Of a stretch of 64,000 bases of DNA, positions 53,167-61,335 are shown piece after piece. Both the position numbers and the translations under genes were made by a program. The stretch's first letter is position 1. Every line of letters begins with the position of its first letter. The notes beneath the pieces were generated by a model. That model was not told the DNA's origin and ran no database searches. It was given only the letters and a program-made list of their open reading frames with translations. This DNA is from Paenibacillus sp. USDA918EY (GTDB lineage Bacteria; Bacillota; Bacilli; Paenibacillales; Paenibacillaceae): positions 1 through 64,000 of the forward strand of contig NZ_WTWY01000002.1 of the NCBI RefSeq assembly GCF_009870825.1, read 5' to 3'.

Positions 53167-54372
53167 ATGAATACCATCGCAAAAGGAAAGCCTCACGCCG
53201 CTTCCGTTTCGTCCTGGATCAACCTGATCCTCGCCGTCGCTTGCGGCATCATCGCTGCCAACCTGTATTATGCCCAGCCTCTCGTAGGATCGATCAGCTC
53301 AGCCCTGGGACTATCCTCCGGAGCGGCGGGATTGATCGTCACCTTAACCCAAATCGGTTACGGAATCGGCCTGTTATTGATCGTTCCTTTGGGGGATTTG
53401 CTCGAAAACCGCAGGCTGGTGGTCACGCTGCTGCTCCTTAACGTGATCGTGCTCGTCGTCGCTGCCGAAGTCCGCAACGCGGCTTTGTTTCTTGCGGCAT
53501 CGCTGTTTATCGGCGTAGGGTCCGTTGCCGCCCAGATCCTGGTTCCGTATGCAGCTCATCTGTCTCCTGAGGAAACGCGGGGGCGCAACGTGGGAAATGT
53601 CATGAGCGGCCTGCTCCTCGGCATCATGCTCGCCCGTCCGGCTGCAAGCCTAGTGGAAGACTTCCTGGGATGGCACGCCATCTTTATTTTGTCCGCCGTT
53701 CTGATTCTGGTGCTTGCGCTGGTTCTGGCCAAGGCGCTTCCGGCAAGACGTCCGCAGACATCCATCAGCTACCCGGCCATCCTGTCGTCGATGGTGAAGC
53801 TGCTGAAGACGACGCCGATTTTGCGGCGCAGAGCTCTTTATCATGCGTTCCTGTTTGCTTCCTTCAGCCTGTTTTGGACGACGGTTCCCATGCTGCTGGT
53901 CAGTCCGGCATTTCACTTTTCGCAAACAGGGGTTGCCCTGTTCGCTTTGGTAGGAGTATCCGGAGCAGCGGCGGCGCCGGTTGCCGGCCGCCTTGCCGAT
54001 AAAGGATGGATCCGTCCCGGTACAGGGATCGCCCTTGGGCTCGCGGTCATTTCCATGCTCCTGCCCCTTCTGATCCATGGCGGTTCCCTGCTTTCGATCA
54101 TCAGCCTGGTCGTGGCCGCCATTGTGCTGGACATGGCGGTGTCCGCCAACCTCGTGCTCGGGCAGCGCTCCATTTTCGCTCTGGGCGCAGAGCTTCGCAG
54201 CCGGCTGAACGGCTTGTTCATGGCGATCTTTTTTGCCGGCGGGGCCATCGGTTCCGCAGCGGGGGGATGGGCGTACGCGCAAGGCGGATGGGAAGCGGCC
54301 ATATGGCTTGGCGTTCTGTTTCCGGTGCTGGCCTTGCTCTACTTTTTTACGGAGAAAAGGGAAGCGAGATAA
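53167..54372 (+). CDS. MFS exporter (12 TM)
   Basis: A 401-residue major facilitator with 12 membrane segments. [20 protein letters not shown] in segment 1, [20 protein letters not shown] (motif A) between segments 2 and 3, and [20 protein letters not shown] are typical of the drug-exporter branch. The start MNTIAKGK has AAAGGAG seven bases upstream. Two TetR operators precede it. Substrate unknown. Confidence 0.93.
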   Translation: MNTIAKGKPHAASVSSWINLILAVACGIIAANLYYAQPLVGSISSALGLSSGAAGLIVTLTQIGYGIGLLLIVPLGDLLENRRLVVTLLLLNVIVLVVAAEVRNAALFLAASLFIGVGSVAAQILVPYAAHLSPEETRGRNVGNVMSGLLLGIMLARPAASLVEDFLGWHAIFILSAVLILVLALVLAKALPARRPQTSISYPAILSSMVKLLKTTPILRRRALYHAFLFASFSLFWTTVPMLLVSPAFHFSQTGVALFALVGVSGAAAAPVAGRLADKGWIRPGTGIALGLAVISMLLPLLIHGGSLLSIISLVVAAIVLDMAVSANLVLGQRSIFALGAELRSRLNGLFMAIFFAGGAIGSAAGGWAYAQGGWEAAIWLGVLFPVLALLYFFTEKREAR

Positions 54373-54414
54373 GAGGTTTGGTGCAATCTAGAAGATCTCT
54401 GTTGATGTCTCAAA

Positions 54415-54458
54415 AGAGCAACCGTACAAGTGAATTTTTGCGTGCGGTTGCTTTTTTT
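54415..54458 (+). terminator. MFS terminator
   Basis: AGCAACCGTAC pairs with GTGCGGTTGCT (one mismatch) and is followed by seven T. Confidence 0.8.
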
Positions 54459-54470
54459 ATTGAGGTTTGT

Positions 54471-54592
54471 AAACAACAACGTTGATATACGTACACGAAC
54501 AAAAGTGTCTGCTTTGGGCAGGCGCTTTTTGGCATGAGGCCGGCCGCATGTTCGCGGTCGGCCCTTTTCCTTTTCCTTTTCCTTTTCCGTAC
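54471..54592 (+). repeat. direct repeat, copy 2, with two terminators and a CCTTTT expansion
   Basis: Matches 52168-52280 over almost its whole length, including the last codons of the 48-residue gene without the rest of that gene. Both hairpins are kept. The right end carries four tandem CCTTTT units where copy 1 has one TTTTCC. Confidence 0.85.
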
Positions 54593-54626
54593 TTGGGTTA
54601 AATGTTTATTTACAGCATTCGTTCTA

Positions 54627-54651
54627 TCTGTTATATTTGTTGTATAACAGA
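54627..54651 (+). promoter_or_regulatory. GntR operator
   Basis: TCTGTTATA-tttgttg-TATAACAGA, perfect 9-bp arms, 33 bp before the GntR start codon. Confidence 0.65.
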
Positions 54652-54683
54652 AGTGTAATTCATATCCGAAAGAAGGTCTTTGT

Positions 54684-55082
54684 ATGATCATCCGCCTGGA
54701 TATGCAGTCGGATCTCCCCATTTATACGCAGCTGATTAACCAGATTATCGAAGGCATCGCGAGCGGCAGCCTGCAGCCGGGCGAAGATCTTCCCTCCGTC
54801 CGCAACCTCGCGGCCGATATCGGCGTTAACTTGCATACCATCAACAAAGCTTACACGCTGCTCAAGCAGGAAGGTTATATCCAGATTCACCGGCAGAAAG
54901 GCGTGGTCGTCAATCCGGACGGCATGCCTCCCGTCACTCCGGAGTTTGAACAGAAGCAGGCGGAACAGCTTCGGCCGCTCATTGCCGAGGCGATTTGCCG
55001 CAATATGGATAAAGAAAGGCTGCTTCAAATGGTCGATTCCATTTATGAAGATATTTCACACGGCAAAAAGGAGAATGCTTAA
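54684..55082 (+). CDS. GntR-family regulator, YtrA subfamily
   Basis: A 132-residue regulator with a winged helix (YTQLINQIIEGIASGSLQPGEDLPSVRNLAADIGVN-type sequence across residues 14-49) and only a short C-terminal dimerisation helix, the YtrA pattern. These proteins usually control an adjacent transporter or membrane-protein operon and bind no large ligand. A perfect inverted repeat directly upstream probably mediates autorepression. Its stop codon overlaps the next start (TAATG), so the two genes are co-translated. Confidence 0.93.
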   Translation: MIIRLDMQSDLPIYTQLINQIIEGIASGSLQPGEDLPSVRNLAADIGVNLHTINKAYTLLKQEGYIQIHRQKGVVVNPDGMPPVTPEFEQKQAEQLRPLIAEAICRNMDKERLLQMVDSIYEDISHGKKENA

Positions 55083-56179
55083 TGTTCTGGATCCCCGCTA
55101 TTATGATCGTCGCCTTGTTTATCCCGATCTCCATTGCGCTGGTCGCCATGCCGTTTCTCAGCAGGGAAACCGTCAGCTTTGGCGTTTCGGTCAGCGAAGA
55201 GATGTACCACAGCCCGCAGCTGCGGCGGATGAGAAAGCAATTCGCCTGGATCAGCGGCACGGTGTATACCCTCCTGCTTCTCGTTTGCCTGTATTCGTTG
55301 ATGCATGCAAGCGAGCAAGGCCAGGCGTCCGTCTTGACCGTCTATATCACTCTGGTGATCCTTTGCTCGGCGGCGATCAGCTTCATTTTTTACCTAAGAA
55401 TGAAAAAGGCGAAAGCTTCCTTGCCGGAAGTCCGCCGGCCAAGCGGAAAAGTAGCGATCGACACGAAGTTCCGCAGCAAAAAGATCACGATTTCCAACCG
55501 CTGGTTTGCGCTGCATATCGCCGTCATGCTGGTCAGCGCCATCCTTGCGCTCGTCTATTACGATCAATTCCCGTCATCCATCGCCATGAAGTTCAATTGG
55601 CAGGGTGAAGTCACCCGCTCTGTCGGCAAGTCGCTGCGAACGGTTCTTGGGCCGAACCTGATGCAGCTCGTCATGATTGCGCTGTTCATGTTCATCAATC
55701 GGATGATCCGGAAAAGCAAACAGCAGCTTCATCCCGATCATCCCGAACTGTCGGCGCATCGAAATGCCGTCTTTCGCCTCAGATGGTCGATGTTCAGTGC
55801 GGTTTCCGGCATGATCATCGTGCTCATGCTTTCGTTCATTCAATTAAATATGCGTTATTCGCTGCCGAGCGACGTGGTCTTTCTCATCACGCTCCTAATG
55901 CCATCGATCATCGTCATCACGGCTTTGGTTCTTTCGTTTACGACCGGGCAAGGAGGACGCCGCATCGGCCGCCCAACGGGCGGCGCCAGCAATACCGCCG
56001 TCAATGACGACCGTTTCTGGAAGCTGGGCTTCATTTACTACAACCCGGACGATCCGGCGTTATTCGTAGAGAAGCGAATGGGCATCGGGTGGACGGTCAA
56101 TTTCGCCAGACCGGTCGCATGGATCGTCTTTGCAGCGACCTTGCTCGCCATCCTTGTTGCCAGCCTTATCACAGGTTAA
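55082..56179 (+). CDS. DUF1648/DUF5808 membrane protein
   Basis: A 365-residue integral membrane protein with seven to eight hydrophobic segments. FPSSIAMKFNWQGEVTR is the DUF1648 signature, also found in SdpI-type immunity proteins. DDRFWKLGFIYYNPDDPALFVEKR near the C-terminus is DUF5808. GntR/DUF1648 pairs occur in many Firmicutes, some near bacteriocin or envelope-stress genes. It could confer protection against a membrane-active compound, but nothing here proves it. It starts at the last base of the GntR stop codon. Confidence 0.85.
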   Translation: MFWIPAIMIVALFIPISIALVAMPFLSRETVSFGVSVSEEMYHSPQLRRMRKQFAWISGTVYTLLLLVCLYSLMHASEQGQASVLTVYITLVILCSAAISFIFYLRMKKAKASLPEVRRPSGKVAIDTKFRSKKITISNRWFALHIAVMLVSAILALVYYDQFPSSIAMKFNWQGEVTRSVGKSLRTVLGPNLMQLVMIALFMFINRMIRKSKQQLHPDHPELSAHRNAVFRLRWSMFSAVSGMIIVLMLSFIQLNMRYSLPSDVVFLITLLMPSIIVITALVLSFTTGQGGRRIGRPTGGASNTAVNDDRFWKLGFIYYNPDDPALFVEKRMGIGWTVNFARPVAWIVFAATLLAILVASLITG

Positions 56180-56297
56180 GCATTCCATCGCCACAGGGTT
56201 GTTTTGCGGCATCGGACACCGAAGATACCAGCATCCCTTGCATATGATGCCTTTAATCCATATACCGGAGCGAAGACGCTCCCGAGGAGGAACCTTC

Positions 56298-57935
56298 ATG
56301 AAAAAGAATCCGAAAACATTCCGCAACATCGCTGCCGCTTCCCTTGCACTTGCTCTCACCGTGCCCGGCGCCGCTTCCGCGGCGGAGACGGCCCCAGCCG
56401 AGGCGGCTTACGCCCCCGTGCGCGACGCTGCCGCCAAGCTCGGCGTGCAGGTCCGCTGGGATCAGGCTGCGCATACCGTGACACTGACAAAAGGCGACAC
56501 GATGCTTGTTCTGACGCCGGGCAAAGCCCAAGGGCTGTTAAACGGCAAAACCGTGCAGGTCGGCGGCACCGTTCAGCTCGTTTCCGGGAAAACGCTTGTC
56601 CCTGCCGCTTTCCTTTCCGGCATTTTCAGTGAAACATCCGGTACGGGCGGCGGTAAGGAGCCGGTAGCTTCCAAAAACGCCGCCGATCTCTTCCTTCAAG
56701 CGCTTGAAGCCGGAAACGGCGCCAAAGCGGCCGAATACATGAGCCCCGCTTTCCAGAAAGCGCTGCCGGTTCAAGCGATCAATGCTTTATGGGGCAATTA
56801 TGAGCAGATGTATGGAAAAACGTCCTCGAACCCTCCTGTGCAAACGGAGCGAACCGATGCGGTCTACCGTAACGTTTCGTACATGCTGCAGCTGGGCCAG
56901 GTGCCCGTGAACGTGACGCTCCGGCTGAACGCCGACGGCAAAGTGGATGACATGTATTTGGGGCCGGTCAGCGCCGCGGGGTATCAAAAACCGACCTACG
57001 ACAACCCCGCCGCCTATACGGAGCAGGAAGTGCGCATCGGGAACGGCGAGATGGCCCTGCCCGGCACGCTGACGCTGCCGCAAGGAGAAGGTCCTTTCCC
57101 TGCCGTCGTGCTCGTCCATGGCTCAGGGCCGCAAGATCGCGATTCTTCGATGGGTGCCGCCAAGCCGCTGCGTGATCTGGCCGTCGGCTTGGCCGCCAAA
57201 GGTATCGCCGTTCTCCGTTACGACAAGGTTACTTATGAGCATACCTTCAAGGTAGCGTCCGATCCGAAATTCACGCTGAAAAAAGAAAGCGTGGACGACG
57301 CGGTCTCGGCCGTCAAGCTGCTGAAACGGACTTCGAAAATCGATGCGGACCGGATTTTTGTCGCGGGCCACAGCCAAGGCGGTTTCGCGATGCCGCTCAT
57401 TATCGATGCGGACCAAGACCATGACGTTGCAGGCGCGATCGTGCTCTCCGGCCCGAGCCTGGGATTTGCGGATACGCTGATCGATCAGCAGCAGGAGCTG
57501 GTGGCGCGCGTCAAGAAGTTAGGCCAGGACGCGGCGCCGTATGAACAGCAGGCGGCCGCATGGACGGGAATCGCCAAGCTGGTGAATGATCCGCAGTACA
57601 CCGTGGACCATATGCCGGAGAACTTCCCGGCGTCCCCCGCTTACTGGTGGTTTGAGCAGAAGAACTACAAGCCGGTCGACCTGGCGGCCAAACAGCATAC
57701 GCCAATGCTCATCCTGCAGGGGGAAAACGACTGGCAGGTGACGATGAAACAGTTCAACGGGTGGAAAAACGCGCTTCAAACCCGCAGCGACGTCGAGTTC
57801 AAATCGTATCCGAAAATGAACCATGTGCTTGCGGATTACGGCGGCCTTTCGATCGGAACGGAATATGCCGCTCCATCCAACGTATCCGCGGAACTGATTT
57901 CCGATATGGCCGCATGGATTCAGAAACATAAATAA
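56298..57935 (+). CDS. secreted alpha/beta hydrolase with stalk and DUF3887-like domains
   Basis: A 545-residue exported hydrolase. The signal peptide ends near ASAAE (about 30). A copper-amine-oxidase-N-like domain covers about 38-120 (YAPVRDAAAKLGVQVRWDQA). A DUF3887-like domain lies at about 130-235 (ADLFLQALEAGNGAKAAEYM). The alpha/beta-hydrolase domain has VLVHGSGPQDRD (oxyanion region), GHSQGGFAMP (nucleophile Ser), and KMNHV (catalytic His). GAGGAGG lies upstream of the ATG; the open frame upstream overlaps the previous gene. The likely substrate class is an ester. It is one of three exported hydrolases here with this stalk domain. Confidence 0.88.
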   Translation: MKKNPKTFRNIAAASLALALTVPGAASAAETAPAEAAYAPVRDAAAKLGVQVRWDQAAHTVTLTKGDTMLVLTPGKAQGLLNGKTVQVGGTVQLVSGKTLVPAAFLSGIFSETSGTGGGKEPVASKNAADLFLQALEAGNGAKAAEYMSPAFQKALPVQAINALWGNYEQMYGKTSSNPPVQTERTDAVYRNVSYMLQLGQVPVNVTLRLNADGKVDDMYLGPVSAAGYQKPTYDNPAAYTEQEVRIGNGEMALPGTLTLPQGEGPFPAVVLVHGSGPQDRDSSMGAAKPLRDLAVGLAAKGIAVLRYDKVTYEHTFKVASDPKFTLKKESVDDAVSAVKLLKRTSKIDADRIFVAGHSQGGFAMPLIIDADQDHDVAGAIVLSGPSLGFADTLIDQQQELVARVKKLGQDAAPYEQQAAAWTGIAKLVNDPQYTVDHMPENFPASPAYWWFEQKNYKPVDLAAKQHTPMLILQGENDWQVTMKQFNGWKNALQTRSDVEFKSYPKMNHVLADYGGLSIGTEYAAPSNVSAELISDMAAWIQKHK

Positions 57936-58043
57936 GCGGTACCGGGCCCTCGGCCTTTATCGAAGCGGGATGGAATTTCCGTCCATTCTCTGGGATAATG
58001 AACTCATGCAATGGTTCATCATTTTCATGGGAGGTCTTTTTCG

Positions 58044-60044
58044 ATGAGTGAGAAACGCTTCATAACGGCCGAGGACCTGTACCGCATGCACTGGGTTAGC
58101 GATCCTGCCGTTTCGCCCGACAACGGCGCGACGGCATACATACTGAAAACCGTCAACGACAAGCGGGACGGTTACTTGAACCAAATCCGCCTCATCCAGC
58201 CGAACGGAGGCATTGACGTTCCGTTTGCGGCCGGCGAGCAGGACGGGGCGCCGCAGTGGTCCCCCGACGGGTCGCAGCTCGCTTTTCTCCGCAAAAAAGG
58301 AGACGCGCGCCAAGTGTGGATCATGTCCGCACATGGCGGCGAAGCGCAGCCTGCTACTGAGCTCAAGCATGGCGTAAGCGCCTTCAAATGGTCGCCGGAC
58401 GGCAAGTCTCTGCTGCTGAAAGCCGAAGCGCCGGATACAATTGAAGAGCAAGCCGAGTCCTCCAAAGCTAAAGACGAAACGAAACTTCCCGAGGAGAGAA
58501 TCGTGGACCGCATCCGTTATAAAGCCGACGGAGTCGGTTTGAGAAGCGTCCGCCGGTCGCATTTATTCGTGTTCGACCTCGAAGCCAAAAGCAGCGTGCA
58601 AATTACGGAAGGTGCGTTTGACGTCGGCTCGTTCGCCTGGTCGCCGGACGGCAGACGTATCGCATACACGGCGGAGCTGCCGACGGAGGAATATGCCGAC
58701 CCCGATTTGAGGCCGACGGGCGATTTGTACGTGACGGACCGCGCCGGCGGCGAAGCGCGGCGGCTAACGGACGGCAAAATCCGCATCGGCGCCGTCAGCT
58801 ACACGCCTGACGGCCTCTCCATCCTGATGCTTGCCGACGATCTGTCCTGTGGTTACGCGACGCTGACCCGCATCTATCTCATCCCTGCCGAGGGCGGCGA
58901 ATACCGCGCCCTGTACACCGAGCTCGACATTCAGCTCGGCCACAGCTGCGTCAGCGACATGCGTGCCGGAGCCGGGACGCCTCCGGTTTTCAGCCACGAC
59001 GGAGCATACGTCTATCTTCAAGTAAGCCAGAACGGCCGCGTCGAAATCGCCCGTTTTGCCCTGGACGGCGACGATTTCGAAATCGTCGCCGGCGGCGACC
59101 GCGAAATTTACCAGTTCGCGCTGACGCCGGAGGGCAGCCTGGTGTTTGCCGCCGCCGACCCGTTGAATCCCGGCGATTTGTACCGGATGGAGCTGCCGGG
59201 CGGAGCAGAGACGCGTTTGACCGAATGCAACAAAGAGCTTTGGAGCGAGCTTGCGCTGAGCGAGCCGGAGGAGTTCCAATTTACGACCGGCGACGGTTGG
59301 CCGTTCCAGGGCTGGATCATCAAGCCGATCGGCTTTAAGGAAGGCTCCAAAGTTCCGGCCGTCCTTGAAATCCACGGCGGGCCGCAAGCGATGTACGGCC
59401 ATACGTTCATGCATGAATTCCAGCTGCTTGCCGCTTCCGGTTATGCCGTGTTCTACACGAATCCGCGCGGCGGGCACGGCTACGGCCAGGTCCATGTCAA
59501 CACGGTTCGCGGGGATTACGGCGGACGGGATTATTTGGACCTGATGGAATTTACCGATTACGTGCTCGAGCATTACCCGTTCGTCGACGCCTCCCGTCTC
59601 GGCGTAACCGGCGGCAGCTACGGCGGGTTTATGACGAACTGGATCGTCGGGCATACGAACCGCTTCCAGGCGGCCGTCACGCAGCGCTCCATCAGCAACT
59701 GGCTGTCGTTCTACGGCGTCAGCGACATCGGGTACCATTTTACGGAGGATCAGATTTGGGGCAATGCGTGGGACGACGTCGAGAAGTTGTGGAAACACTC
59801 GCCGCTGGCCTACGTGAAGGACGTAAGCACCCCGCTGCTTATCCTTCACGGCGAGCAGGATCTGCGCTGCCCGATCGAACAAGGCGAGCAGTTGTTCGTC
59901 GCCCTGAAACGGCTCGGCAAAGAAACGCAGCTCATCCGCTTCCCGGGCGCAGACCATAATCTTTCCCGCAGCGGCAATCCTTATCTTCGCACGCGGCGCC
60001 TCACCCACATCGTGCGCTGGTTCAAAGAGCATATCGAGGCCTGA
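58044..60044 (+). CDS. S9-family serine peptidase (acylaminoacyl-peptidase type)
   Basis: A 666-residue cytoplasmic prolyl-oligopeptidase-family enzyme. A seven-bladed propeller fills residues 1-390, with WD40-like repeats (PQWSPDGSQLAFLRKKGD, FKWSPDGKSLLLKAE, FAWSPDGRRIAYTAE). The C-terminal catalytic domain has VTGGSYGGFMTNW (Ser), LHGEQDLRCPIEQGEQ (Asp) and PGADHNLSRSG (His). The start MSEKRFITAEDLY has GGGAGGT upstream. It would cleave short or acylated peptides. No operon partner is visible. Confidence 0.93.
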   Translation: MSEKRFITAEDLYRMHWVSDPAVSPDNGATAYILKTVNDKRDGYLNQIRLIQPNGGIDVPFAAGEQDGAPQWSPDGSQLAFLRKKGDARQVWIMSAHGGEAQPATELKHGVSAFKWSPDGKSLLLKAEAPDTIEEQAESSKAKDETKLPEERIVDRIRYKADGVGLRSVRRSHLFVFDLEAKSSVQITEGAFDVGSFAWSPDGRRIAYTAELPTEEYADPDLRPTGDLYVTDRAGGEARRLTDGKIRIGAVSYTPDGLSILMLADDLSCGYATLTRIYLIPAEGGEYRALYTELDIQLGHSCVSDMRAGAGTPPVFSHDGAYVYLQVSQNGRVEIARFALDGDDFEIVAGGDREIYQFALTPEGSLVFAAADPLNPGDLYRMELPGGAETRLTECNKELWSELALSEPEEFQFTTGDGWPFQGWIIKPIGFKEGSKVPAVLEIHGGPQAMYGHTFMHEFQLLAASGYAVFYTNPRGGHGYGQVHVNTVRGDYGGRDYLDLMEFTDYVLEHYPFVDASRLGVTGGSYGGFMTNWIVGHTNRFQAAVTQRSISNWLSFYGVSDIGYHFTEDQIWGNAWDDVEKLWKHSPLAYVKDVSTPLLILHGEQDLRCPIEQGEQLFVALKRLGKETQLIRFPGADHNLSRSGNPYLRTRRLTHIVRWFKEHIEA

Positions 60045-60045
60045 A

Positions 60046-60154
60046 AAGTAAAAATTCTATCGACGTACTTCAATAGAAGACAAACCGCTATTAGCGGCAG
60101 TTTTGCTTGCGACTAAGGCAAGCAGAGGCTCCGGAACTTTTATTTTCTTATACG
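60046..60154 (-). repeat. dispersed structured repeat, copy C (inverted orientation)
   Basis: The reverse complement aligns with 25354-25465 from AGAAAATAAAAGTTC to GTACGTCGATAGAATTTTTA. Internal hairpins TGCTTGC...GCAAGCA, CCGCTAATAGCGG and CTAT...ATAG are well formed here, suggesting a multi-branched structure closed by the ends. It lies between the S9 peptidase stop and a terminator. Confidence 0.75.
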
Positions 60155-60157
60155 ATC

Positions 60158-60203
60158 AAAAGCCCGCTTGACCGTTTAAACGGTCAAGCGGGCTTTTTGC
60201 CGC
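60158..60203. terminator. bidirectional terminator, perfect 40-bp palindrome
   Basis: AAAAGCCCGCTTGACCGTTT is followed directly by its exact reverse complement, with no unpaired loop in the DNA. It serves the convergent S9 peptidase and IclR genes. Confidence 0.92.
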
Positions 60204-60209
60204 CTATGC

Positions 60210-60950
60210 CTATATCATGAGGCCCATCTCATGGGTCGCTTCGATCAGCACCGGCGCAAACTCATGCAGCGTATCGACGCCGATCCGGCTGATCGGGCCG
60301 GACACGGAGAGGGCCGCAGCCACCTCGCCCCTCCGGTTTACGATCGGCACGGCTACCGCGGCCGCGCCCGGCTCGCGCTCCTCGAAGCTGGTCGCGTACC
60401 CGCGCTCCCGGATCTCCTCCAGCATGCGCAGATAACCTTCCGGATCGGCCATTTCCGGCCACTCCGGATCGCGGAACAGCTCCTGCCGGTCGTCCTCCGA
60501 AGCAAAGGCGACAAGCACCTTGCTGGAGGCGCCGACGTGCAGCGGAAGGCGCGCGCCGACCTGCGCCACCCGCCGGATCGCCTGGTTGCTCTGTACGGCC
60601 TGAATCCGCAGGCGGTCTTTGCCGTCCCGCAAATACAAGCTTACCGTCTCCCCAAGTCGGTCGCGCAGCCGTTCCATGGCCGGAAGGAACAACACGGCCG
60701 GGTCATCGCTTTTGGACAAATGGGTGGACAACTCCCATACCTTCAGGCCCAGGCGGTACTTCTCCGTAGCCGCATCCCGGGCGACGAAACCTTTCTCCTC
60801 CAGCGTCGTCATCAGGCGATGCACCGTGCTTTTATGCAGGCCGATCTGTCCGGCGATTTCGGTCAGCCCCAGCTCGCCGCTTTTGGTAAAACACATCAAT
60901 ATATCAAGCGCACGCTCGACGGCGCGCACCGTTAATTTGCGGTCTTCCAT
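60210..60950 (-). CDS. IclR-family transcriptional regulator
   Basis: A 246-residue regulator. The winged helix covers residues 7-60 (RALDILMCFTKSGELGLTEI, then HKSTVHRLMTTLEEKGFVAR). The IclR effector domain follows, with VSLYLRDGKDRLRIQAVQSN and VPIVNRRGEVAAALSVSGP. IclR proteins bind small carbon metabolites. A 19-bp palindrome lies 22 bp before its start codon, and a near-identical one lies in the acnA leader, suggesting autoregulation and control of aconitase. No catabolic gene adjoins it to identify the effector. Confidence 0.94.
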   Translation of the reverse strand: MEDRKLTVRAVERALDILMCFTKSGELGLTEIAGQIGLHKSTVHRLMTTLEEKGFVARDAATEKYRLGLKVWELSTHLSKSDDPAVLFLPAMERLRDRLGETVSLYLRDGKDRLRIQAVQSNQAIRRVAQVGARLPLHVGASSKVLVAFASEDDRQELFRDPEWPEMADPEGYLRMLEEIRERGYATSFEEREPGAAAVAVPIVNRRGEVAAALSVSGPISRIGVDTLHEFAPVLIEATHEMGLMI

Positions 60951-60971
60951 TCTTGCTCCCGCCCCTCTTAA

Positions 60972-60990
60972 TGTTTCACTAAATGAAACA
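60972..60990 (-). promoter_or_regulatory. palindromic operator of the IclR gene
   Basis: TGTTTCATTTAGTGAAACA on the minus strand, perfect 7-bp arms with one extra pairing pair, about 12 bases downstream of a TATAAT -10 (61007-61002). It should overlap the transcription start. The acnA leader has the same sequence with one base changed. Confidence 0.7.
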
Positions 60991-61001
60991 TGGTTACAAT
61001 A

Positions 61002-61007
61002 ATTATA
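61002..61007 (-). promoter_or_regulatory. -10 element of the IclR gene promoter
   Basis: TATAAT on the minus strand. The hexamer 17 bp upstream is TAGACT, a weak match to the -35 consensus. Confidence 0.5.
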
Positions 61008-61030
61008 AGAAATTCAGCCCTCAAAGTCTA

Positions 61031-61335
61031 CTTTTTCGCTAAAAATACGCGCCTCGTCCCAAAAGAAATAACGCAACCGATCTGCCGGCGAAGGAAAACC
61101 TCGTTTAGCCCATGTTCCCGCCATTCCAAGAATGCGCAAGCTATATTGGAGCCACCATTTTCACGCCTCAAAAAAAGCCCCCGATCGCAAGCCAGGCTGT
61201 TGACTTTAGGCAGCAGAGCGCATAGGATATAGAGTAAAATTTTTTCTGTTTCCGAATCGGGTGTATAATAGGTAAACTAGAAATAGAACTCGAAATTTGT
61301 AGAATCCTGAAATTTGATATAAAGGAGGGGCAAGC
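61031..61335. other. intergenic region between divergent iclR-like and hydrolase genes
   Basis: About 300 bp with no coding frame I trust. A TATAAT at 61264-61269 could be the -10 for the plus-strand hydrolase gene, though no good -35 precedes it. Confidence 0.5.

Noticed and set aside
54563..54590. CCTTTT tandem repeats as a possible CRISPR or phase-variable tract
   Set aside because: Only four 6-bp units without spacers, outside any coding region and not next to a promoter; treated as a small expansion within the direct repeat.
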